In this document: positions 57,518 through 64,000 of the stretch, piece by piece
Layout of the letters: each line of letters begins with the position of its first letter
Numbering within the stretch: the stretch's first letter is position 1
Assembly (NCBI RefSeq): GCF_019242955.1
Contig: NZ_CP066129.1
Span: forward strand, 62,001 to 126,000
Length of the DNA stretch: 64,000 nt
Direction of reading: 5' to 3'
Source: Morganella morganii
GTDB taxonomy: Bacteria > Pseudomonadota > Gammaproteobacteria > Enterobacterales > Enterobacteriaceae
The notes under the pieces: generated by a model
Told to the model about the DNA's origin: nothing
What the model saw: only the letters and a program-made list of their open reading frames with translations
Database searches by the model: none
Position numbers and translations under genes: made by a program

Positions 57518-58177
57518 CCGGCGGTTGAAATCTTCAATCTTTCCGCTGGTCAGGCGGCGCTGCATGGTCAGCGTCCAGCTGGCGGATAAGCCGGGGGCAT
57601 GCAGCAGACGGCGGTATTCTGTCTCATCAAACGGCAGATGAAACGCAATTGCCACGGCTTCTCTGACAGATACCGCGCTGGTTCGCGTCAGCAGTTTCAG
57701 GGGATGCAGTCCGCTGACTTCGCCTTTGCCTGTCACGCGGTACAGCCAGCCGGTACGCCCGCTGTCCTGCATTACCTGCGCAAAATCGGACACATCAGTC
57801 AGCGGATTGAGCTTATAACAGGGTGAGCGCGGCTGGGTGATCTGGATAACCGCCCCGCCCCACTGATAAATATCGCCGATAAAAACGGTGTCTTCCGTCA
57901 TACCGAGAGTGGAAATATTTTCCCCGAAAAACGGCGCGACAAAGCGATCCTCAATCTCCGGATACATCATTTTCCAGTAATCGTAGTGTTCGCGGGGATA
58001 GTGACATAACGCGCGGTCAGGGCCGCCGTGAAAGGCTTTTTCCGCCTGCTCATCACCGGCGAGTCCGGAGGCACCCAGCTGAAGGACACCCTCAGTCTGA
58101 CGCTTCTCAATTGCGCTGCGTCCGCAGCGGGCTGTATCCCTGACGGGACCGGTGAAAACTAAAGGTGTGTATGCCAT
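57488..58177 (-). CDS. yiiM: MOSC-domain protein YiiM
   Basis: The 229-residue MOSC protein is related to E. coli YiiM, a molybdenum-dependent reductase of N-hydroxylated bases such as 6-hydroxylaminopurine. The core is GEN.STLGMTEDTVFIGDIYQWG with the predicted molybdenum-ligating cysteine in PRSPCYKLN. The start at 58177 (MAYTPLVFTG) has GGAGG upstream; the open frame beyond lacks similarity. It lies next to sodA, close to its E. coli neighbourhood. Confidence 0.9.
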   Translation of the reverse strand: MAYTPLVFTGPVRDTARCGRSAIEKRQTEGVLQLGASGLAGDEQAEKAFHGGPDRALCHYPREHYDYWKMMYPEIEDRFVAPFFGENISTLGMTEDTVFIGDIYQWGGAVIQITQPRSPCYKLNPLTDVSDFAQVMQDSGRTGWLYRVTGKGEVSGLHPLKLLTRTSAVSVREAVAIAFHLPFDETEYRRLLHAPGLSASWTLTMQRRLTSGKIEDFNRRLFGFAGPFG

Positions 58178-58265
58178 GCCGCCTCCGTATTGAGTGAGAC
58201 AGACATCATAATCGAAAGCGGGGAAGAAGAATATGTGCGGACAATGCCCGCACATATTTCAGAAC

Positions 58266-58886
58266 TTATTTGGCAGAAGCGAAACGCGCTGCTGCTTCAT
58301 CCCAGTTGACTACAGACCAGAATGCTTTGATGTAATCCGGACGGCGGTTCTGGAATTTCAGGTAGTAGGCGTGCTCCCACACATCCAGACCGATGATCGG
58401 ATAACCGGAAGTACCGGAAATCGCTTCACCCATCAGCGGGCTGTCCTGGTTAGCGGTGGAAACGACAGCCAGTTTGCCGTCTTTCAGCACCAGCCATGCC
58501 CAGCCGGAACCGAAACGGGTTGCCGCTGCTTTTTCAAACTCTGCCTGAAATGCATCAACACTGCCGAAATCGCGTTCGATAGCGGCTTTCAGGTCACCCT
58601 GTAATGTGGTGCCGGTTTTCAGGCCTTTCCAGAACATGCTGTGGTTGGAATGACCACCCGCGTTGTTGCGGATAAAGGTACGTTTGTCCGCCGGGAATTT
58701 ATCGAGCTGTGCGATCAGGTCGTCGATATCAAGGTTTGCCATCTCAGGGAAGGCTTCCAGCGCGGTGTTGGTGTTATTCACATACGTCTGATGATGTTTG
58801 GTATGGTGAATTTCCATTGTCATTTTATCGAAATGCGGTTCTAACGCATCATAAGCGTACGGTAATGCAGGTAATACATAGCTCAT
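58266..58886 (-). CDS. sodA: Manganese superoxide dismutase
   Basis: SodA removes superoxide. The 206-residue enzyme begins [20 protein letters not shown] and carries manganese ligands in [24 protein letters not shown] and [17 protein letters not shown]. The residue pattern [10 protein letters not shown] and the overall match to enterobacterial SodA favour Mn over Fe. A Fur box lies about 75 bases upstream. It reads away from acs. Confidence 0.96.
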   Translation of the reverse strand: MSYVLPALPYAYDALEPHFDKMTMEIHHTKHHQTYVNNTNTALEAFPEMANLDIDDLIAQLDKFPADKRTFIRNNAGGHSNHSMFWKGLKTGTTLQGDLKAAIERDFGSVDAFQAEFEKAAATRFGSGWAWLVLKDGKLAVVSTANQDSPLMGEAISGTSGYPIIGLDVWEHAYYLKFQNRRPDYIKAFWSVVNWDEAAARFASAK

Positions 58887-59255
58887 AATTATAACTCCAG
58901 TAATTGACCGAACCGCTCACACCGTGTGTGAACAGGCTAAACATTATAATGAAACAGATGATAATGAAAATGATTATCAGATCTGTGCGATCTGTGCGGA
59001 TTCTTTTTATTTGTTATTTTACTGTCTTATTTTAGTTAAATATTTTAGCTAACGCTCCCCGCATAATGTCATACACTGATTTTTATCTCAATGATGATGT
59101 TTTATGTCGTTGGTGCTTTTCGCATCAAATGATAACGCTGTGAATCTCCCCTTTTTCAATCCGTGATCTTTAGCGCAAAAAAGAAACAAAGGCGAAACGG
59201 CAACTTTATTTAACGTGATTTTGACATAGCATTAACAATTGAAAGGAGATGCATC
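58887..59255. promoter_or_regulatory. sodA-acs divergent regulatory region
   Basis: The 369-bp spacer holds the sodA promoter and Fur site on the left and the acs promoter on the right. TGTGA occurs near 59139 and could be half of a CRP site, which is expected for acs, but the other half is poor. No RNA gene is seen. Confidence 0.5.
58960..58978. promoter_or_regulatory. Fur box upstream of sodA
   Basis: GATAATGAAAATGATTATC matches the classical 19-bp Fur consensus at 17 positions. Fur repression of sodA is established in E. coli. Confidence 0.88.
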
Positions 59256-61211
59256 ATGACAAAAATAACGAAATATCCTGTACCCGAAGCAATTGCAAAA
59301 AATGCGCTAATCAATCATCAGCAGTATTTGGACGAGTATCAGCGGTCTGTTCAGGATCCTGACGGCTACTGGCGTGAGAAAGGACAGATTGTCGACTGGA
59401 TAAAACCCTATACGAGGGTGAAGAACACCTCCTTCGACCCCGGCCATGTCAGCATAAAATGGTTTGAGGACGGCACACTGAATCTCAGTGCCAACTGTCT
59501 CGACCGGCATCTGGCAGAGCGTGGTGACAAACCGGCGGTGATCTGGGAGGGCGACAGCCCGGATGAGTCCCGTACTCTCACCTATCGTGAACTGCATCAT
59601 GATGTCTGTCAGTTTGCCAATGTCCTGAAACAGCAGGGGATACGCAAAGGTGATGTGGTCGCCATTTATATGCCGATGATCCCGGAGGCGATGGTTGCCA
59701 TGCTGGCCTGCGCCCGTATCGGTGCGGTGCATTCGGTGATTTTTGCCGGGTTCTCACCGGAGGCGGTGTCCGGCCGTGTGATTGATTCCGGCGCAAAAAT
59801 GGTGATCACCGCAGATGAAGGTCTGCGCGCCGGACGCACTATCCCGCTGAAGAAAAACGTGGATGACGGCCTGAAAAATCCGGGCGTGACCACGGTCAGC
59901 AGTGTGATCGTCTTCCGCCGTACCGGCAATCCGGTGGAGTGGCAGGAAGGGCGTGATATCTGGTGGCACGATGCTGTCAGCGGTGTCAGTGCTGACTGTC
60001 CGCCGGAAGAAATGAATGCGGAAGATCCGCTGTTTATCCTCTATACCTCCGGCTCGACCGGTAAACCGAAAGGGGTACTTCATACCACCGGCGGTTATCT
60101 GGTCTACGCCACGCTGACATTCAAATATATCTTTGATTATCATGGCGATGAAGTGTTCTGGTGTACCGCGGATGTCGGCTGGGTGACCGGGCACACCTAC
60201 CTGGTTTACGGCCCGCTGTCCAATGGCGCTGTCACACTGATGTTTGAAGGTGTGCCTAACCATCCGAAGGTCAACCGGATGTGTCAGATTGTCGATAAGC
60301 ATCAGGTCAATATCCTCTATACCGCACCAACGGCTATCCGCGCCCTGATGGCGGAAGGGCTGAATGCGATTGAAGGCACGTCCCGCAAATCCCTGCGCAT
60401 TATGGGATCGGTCGGCGAACCGATTAACCCGGAAGCCTGGGAGTGGTATTACAAAACCATCGGTGACAGCCGCTGCCCGATTGTCGACACCTGGTGGCAG
60501 ACTGAAACCGGTGCCTGCATGATAGGTGCAATGCCGGGAGCGATTGAGCTGAAACCGGGCTCCGCGACCGTGCCGTTCTTTGGGGTTCAGCCTGCGCTGG
60601 TGGATAACCAGGGCGACATTCTGGACGGTGAAACAGAGGGGAATCTGGTGATCCTGGATTCCTGGCCGGGCCAGGCACGTACCCTGTTCGGTGATCATGA
60701 ACGCTTTGAACAGACGTATTTTTCCGCCTTTAAAGGCATGTACTTTGCCGGGGATGGTACCCGCCGTGATGAAGACGGCTATTACTGGATCACCGGCCGG
60801 GTGGATGATGTGCTGAATATCTCCGGACACCGTCTCGGCACTGCCGAAGTGGAATCCGCGCTGGTTTCACACCCGAAAATCGCCGAAGCGGCGGTGGTCG
60901 GGATCCCGCACAGCATCAAAGGGCAGGCTATTTATGCCTATGTCACACTCAATCACGGCGAAGAGCCGACACCGGAGCTGTATGCGGAGGTGAGGAACTG
61001 GGTCCGTAAAGAAATCGGCCCGATTGCCACCCCGGATATTCTGCACTGGACCGACTCTCTGCCGAAAACGCGATCCGGTAAAATTATGCGCCGTATCCTC
61101 CGTAAAATCGCCACCGGTGATACCGGTAATCTGGGTGATGTATCAACACTGGCCGACCCGGGTGTCGTCGAAAAACTGCTCGAAGAAAAGCAGGCCATCA
61201 AAATGAACTAG
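59256..61211 (+). CDS. acs: Acetyl-CoA synthetase
   Basis: Acs activates acetate to acetyl-CoA through acetyl-AMP. The 651-residue enzyme has the P-loop [19 protein letters not shown], the DTWWQTETG motif, and the regulatory acetylation site [27 protein letters not shown] ribosome-binding site precedes the ATG. It is followed by yjcH and actP, the E. coli acs-yjcH-actP operon. Confidence 0.97.
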   Translation: MTKITKYPVPEAIAKNALINHQQYLDEYQRSVQDPDGYWREKGQIVDWIKPYTRVKNTSFDPGHVSIKWFEDGTLNLSANCLDRHLAERGDKPAVIWEGDSPDESRTLTYRELHHDVCQFANVLKQQGIRKGDVVAIYMPMIPEAMVAMLACARIGAVHSVIFAGFSPEAVSGRVIDSGAKMVITADEGLRAGRTIPLKKNVDDGLKNPGVTTVSSVIVFRRTGNPVEWQEGRDIWWHDAVSGVSADCPPEEMNAEDPLFILYTSGSTGKPKGVLHTTGGYLVYATLTFKYIFDYHGDEVFWCTADVGWVTGHTYLVYGPLSNGAVTLMFEGVPNHPKVNRMCQIVDKHQVNILYTAPTAIRALMAEGLNAIEGTSRKSLRIMGSVGEPINPEAWEWYYKTIGDSRCPIVDTWWQTETGACMIGAMPGAIELKPGSATVPFFGVQPALVDNQGDILDGETEGNLVILDSWPGQARTLFGDHERFEQTYFSAFKGMYFAGDGTRRDEDGYYWITGRVDDVLNISGHRLGTAEVESALVSHPKIAEAAVVGIPHSIKGQAIYAYVTLNHGEEPTPELYAEVRNWVRKEIGPIATPDILHWTDSLPKTRSGKIMRRILRKIATGDTGNLGDVSTLADPGVVEKLLEEKQAIKMN

Positions 61212-61284
61212 CACGCTAACCTCAGTCAGTGCCGGGTTATGCGGCACTGACACTCCGGATAACAAAAACAGAGGAGTATCCTCA

Positions 61285-61596
61285 ATGAGCGCATCCATTT
61301 ATCAACAGGTGGAGAATGACCCTCGCTTTCAGGAACTGGTCAGAAAACGCAGTCGGTTCTCATGGACACTGTCCGCTATTACGCTGGTGCTGTATGTCAG
61401 CTTTATTATTCTGATTGCCTTTGACCCGCAATGGCTGGGCACACCACTCGGTGAAGGTCTGACGATCACCCGCGGAATACCTGTCGGGGTCGGACTGATT
61501 GTCAGTGCTTTTGTCCTGACCGGTATTTATACCATCCGGGCAAACGGGGAATTTGACCGCCTGACTGCTGAAATTATCCGCGGGGTGAAACAATGA
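61285..61596 (+). CDS. yjcH: DUF485 inner-membrane protein YjcH
   Basis: The 103-residue protein has two membrane helices (about residues 24-46 and 60-82). The DUF485 start shows [19 protein letters not shown]. It is always found with actP and is thought to assist it, role unproven. It overlaps actP by 4 bp. Confidence 0.93.
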   Translation: MSASIYQQVENDPRFQELVRKRSRFSWTLSAITLVLYVSFIILIAFDPQWLGTPLGEGLTITRGIPVGVGLIVSAFVLTGIYTIRANGEFDRLTAEIIRGVKQ

Positions 61597-63248
61597 AAAC
61601 GCGCCTTTCTGCTCTTCTGCTATCCCTGCTGTTTCCGCTGTTCAGTCACGCTGATGCCATCAGCGGGCCGGTGGAGCGCCAGCCGGTAAACTATCAGGCC
61701 ATTATTATGTTCCTGATCTTTGTCGGCCTGACACTGTATATCACCTATTGGGCGGCAAAACGGACACGTTCCCGGGCGGAATATTATACCGCAGGGGGGA
61801 AAATTACCGGGTTTCAGAACGGGCTGGCGATCGCCGGTGACTTTATGTCCGCCGCATCATTCCTCGGGATCTCCGCACTGGTCTACACGTCCGGGTATGA
61901 TGGCCTGATTTACTCCATCGGTTTTCTGATCGGCTGGCCGGTGATCCTGTTTCTGATTGCGGAACGTCTGCGTAATCTCGGCCGCTATACCTTTGCGGAT
62001 GTGGTCTCTTACCGCCTGAAAGCACGTCCGATCCGTGTGCTCTCCGCCAGTGGTTCGCTGGTGGTGGTGGCGTTATATCTGATCGCGCAGATGGTGGGTG
62101 CCGGTAAACTGATTGAGCTGTTATTCGGGCTGAATTATATCGTGGCGGTTGTGCTGGTCGGTATTCTGATGGTGTTTTATGTCCTGTTCGGCGGCATGCT
62201 GGCAACGACCTGGGTGCAGATTATCAAAGCGGTTCTGTTACTTGCCGGAGCCAGTTTTATGGCGCTGATGGTGATGAAAGCCGTGGATTTTAACTTTAAC
62301 ACCCTGTTTAAAGACGCGGTTGCGGTACATAAAAACGGGTTGGCGATTATGAGCCCGGGCGGTCTGGTGTCAGATCCGGTTTCTGCATTATCCCTGGGAC
62401 TGGCGCTGATGTTTGGTACTGCCGGGCTGCCGCATATTATCATGCGCTTCTTTACGGTCAGTGATGCCAAAGAAGCCCGTAAAAGTGTATTTTATGCCAC
62501 CGGATTTATTGGTTACTTCTATATTCTGACCTTTATCATCGGTTTCGGTGCCATTTTGCTGGTCAGTCCGAATCCGGTATTTAAGGATGCGGCGGGAGCT
62601 CTGATCGGCGGTACTAACATGGCGGCGGTACACCTGGCGGATGCTGTCGGCGGAAATCTCTTCCTCGGCTTTATCTCTGCGGTAGCGTTCGCGACAATTC
62701 TGGCGGTTGTGGCCGGGCTGACCCTGGCAGGTGCATCCGCAGTTTCTCATGATCTGTATGCCTGTGTTATCAAAGACGGCAAAGCCAATGAGCGGGATGA
62801 ATTAAAAGTCTCCAAAATCACTGTCATCATCCTCGGGATTGTCGCCATCGGGCTGGGTGTTCTGTTTGAAAAACAAAATATTGCCTTTATGGTGGGGCTG
62901 GCCTTCTCTATTGCGGCGAGCTGTAACTTCCCGATCATCCTGCTTTCCATGTACTGGAAACGGCTGACCACACGCGGCGCACTGGCAGGAGGCTGGCTGG
63001 GATTGGTAACAGCAGTCGTACTGATGATCCTGGGTCCGACAATCTGGGTGGGTATCCTCGGGCATGAAAAAGCAATTTATCCGTATGAATATCCGGCACT
63101 TTTCTCAATGTTTGCTGCCTTTATCGCAGCCTGGCTGGTGTCTGTGACGGATAACTCCGCACAGGGTCAGGAAGAACGCAGCCGCTTTGAGGCGCAGTTT
63201 ATCCGCTCTCAGATCGGCCTGGGAATTGAGCAGGGCAAATCTCACTGA
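61593..63248 (+). CDS. actP: Cation/acetate symporter
   Basis: The 551-residue sodium:solute symporter takes up acetate and related short acids. An N-terminal signal-like segment ([11 protein letters not shown]) precedes 13 predicted helices. Family motifs include [31 protein letters not shown] (cited in part: [14 protein letters not shown]) and [15 protein letters not shown]. The operon position after acs and yjcH fixes the assignment. Confidence 0.96.
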   Translation: MKTRLSALLLSLLFPLFSHADAISGPVERQPVNYQAIIMFLIFVGLTLYITYWAAKRTRSRAEYYTAGGKITGFQNGLAIAGDFMSAASFLGISALVYTSGYDGLIYSIGFLIGWPVILFLIAERLRNLGRYTFADVVSYRLKARPIRVLSASGSLVVVALYLIAQMVGAGKLIELLFGLNYIVAVVLVGILMVFYVLFGGMLATTWVQIIKAVLLLAGASFMALMVMKAVDFNFNTLFKDAVAVHKNGLAIMSPGGLVSDPVSALSLGLALMFGTAGLPHIIMRFFTVSDAKEARKSVFYATGFIGYFYILTFIIGFGAILLVSPNPVFKDAAGALIGGTNMAAVHLADAVGGNLFLGFISAVAFATILAVVAGLTLAGASAVSHDLYACVIKDGKANERDELKVSKITVIILGIVAIGLGVLFEKQNIAFMVGLAFSIAASCNFPIILLSMYWKRLTTRGALAGGWLGLVTAVVLMILGPTIWVGILGHEKAIYPYEYPALFSMFAAFIAAWLVSVTDNSAQGQEERSRFEAQFIRSQIGLGIEQGKSH

Positions 63249-63260
63249 CAGAGGTGACAG

Positions 63261-63298
63261 CGCGGTTTCCGGCCCGGGGACCGCGCTTTTCTTTTTCT
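63261..63298 (+). terminator. Rho-independent terminator after actP
   Basis: The stem GCGCGGT/ACCGCGC with a GC-rich 13-base loop is followed by TTTTCTTTTTC, 12 bases past the actP stop. Confidence 0.85.
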
Positions 63299-63370
63299 CC
63301 GCCACTTGTTTTATCAGGTTGTTAATGGTTTACTGCAACCCGCTTGTTTATGTTACTTAAAAGTTAATTT

Positions 63371-63949
63371 ATGCGTCTGTTTTCTTCTGTTTTACTGATT
63401 GTGCTGATTGCTCTGGCACCGGCGGTTTTAGCCGGCGGGCCGGGGGCGGAGTACAATGTGAAAATTACGGTGATGGGCATATTACTGCTGCTGGCGAATG
63501 TGTATCTCTGTCGTTATACAGCAGGAAAAATCGTGGTTGGTTTGCTGACGATTTTGTGGGGGCTGAATTTATCTGCCTCGGCTTTTTTCCGCCGTGAGGC
63601 GGGAGCCGAATATCTGACGAACCTTCCTGATCTGCTTCATCAGGGATACTCCCTGTCCGCCGGTGAATTCCTGACCGAAAACAGTGGTATTGTGCTGTTT
63701 TTTATTGTGGTTTCCGGGGCCTATTTCGCGGTGGTTCATCTGCTGAGCAGCGCATTGCCGCGCCGTGCGATCCGTAATGCCGGTATCTCTCTGTTATTAC
63801 TGTCGTTTATTCTTCCGGTTGAATATTACGCGATGGAAAAAGATAAAACCCCGGGACTGACGGTGTATGATCATTACCTGCTGGGAACACCGCTCTACAA
63901 TCTTGCCGCCGTGCCGATGGCATGGCGGGGCTGCACCGGTATCAGCTGA
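63371..63949 (+). CDS. Unassigned inner-membrane protein
   Basis: This 192-residue protein has about five predicted membrane helices, the first of which may be a signal (LAPAVLAGG). The C-terminal YDHYLLGTPLYNLAAV segment resembles the end of the membrane domain of phosphoethanolamine transferases, but the sulfatase-like catalytic domain is absent. It may be a truncated or stand-alone relative, or the likeness may be coincidental. A GC hairpin lies just after the stop. Its true neighbours lie beyond the window. Confidence 0.65.
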   Translation: MRLFSSVLLIVLIALAPAVLAGGPGAEYNVKITVMGILLLLANVYLCRYTAGKIVVGLLTILWGLNLSASAFFRREAGAEYLTNLPDLLHQGYSLSAGEFLTENSGIVLFFIVVSGAYFAVVHLLSSALPRRAIRNAGISLLLLSFILPVEYYAMEKDKTPGLTVYDHYLLGTPLYNLAAVPMAWRGCTGIS

Positions 63950-63956
63950 ATACCGG

Positions 63957-63982
63957 CCGCCGCCCGGATAATCCGGACGGCG
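63957..63982 (+). terminator. Possible hairpin terminator
   Basis: CCGGAT and ATCCGG with adjacent GC-rich partners form a stem with a one-base to few-base loop. No U-run follows within the visible sequence. Confidence 0.35.
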
Positions 63983-64000
63983 CTGATATCAGTCAAACTG

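Overview
The window is chromosomal DNA of a gammaproteobacterium in the order Enterobacterales, most probably Morganellaceae and probably Morganella (inferred from E. coli-like gene order, about 50% GC, and remembered similarity of the proteins; not tested by search). Most of it is ordered core genome: prlC-rsmJ, gdhA, uspA/uspB, pitA, yhiN, ryhB, yhhW, pckA, hslO-hslR-igaA, nudE, mrcA, hofMNO-Q, aroKB-damX-dam-rpe-gph-trpS, dmsABC-dmsD, yiiM-sodA and acs-yjcH-actP.

Layout. 1-0.7 kb: yibL, then remnants of mobile DNA. 0.7-6.5 kb: a tightly packed fhuACDB hydroxamate-siderophore uptake operon, bounded on both sides by a 27-bp imperfect direct repeat lying in RhuM-like and IS3-type debris. 6.7-7.7 kb: rlmF between non-native-looking junctions. 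8.1-8.7 kb: a broken IS3-family orfB. 8.65-12.53 kb: a small (about 3.9 kb) genomic island at the 3' end of selC. Its predicted ends carry a 16-bp att repeat (15/16 match) and matching paired TGCCCCC arm-type sites. It holds a truncated P4-type integrase interrupted by an IS21-family element, and an AT-rich cargo of one 305-codon unknown gene plus a second small gene broken by a 4-bp GACC duplication. This cargo is the best candidate for an undescribed system, although its function cannot be read from the sequence.

12.7-42 kb is core genome. Points of interest are a sigma-32-like promoter before prlC, the iron-responsive sRNA RyhB with a Fur box, an apparent in-frame HofP-HofQ deletion fusion, a long hairpin in the aroK leader, and an iron-sulfur protein that seems to lack a normal start codon. 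42-47.5 kb: an anaerobic DMSO reductase locus with an FNR-like site.

47.6-57.5 kb is a Fur-box-marked siderophore-uptake locus: a small secreted protein, a PchR/YbtA-type AraC regulator, two ABC half-transporters of the YbtPQ/IrtAB type, a TonB-dependent receptor, a small membrane protein, a PepSY-TM protein and an RhtX/FptX-like MFS importer. No siderophore synthesis genes are present, so uptake of a foreign siderophore is the likely role. With fhuACDB, ryhB and sodA this gives a strongly iron-centred window. 59.2-63.3 kb carries acetate activation and uptake (acs-yjcH-actP), followed by an unassigned membrane protein.
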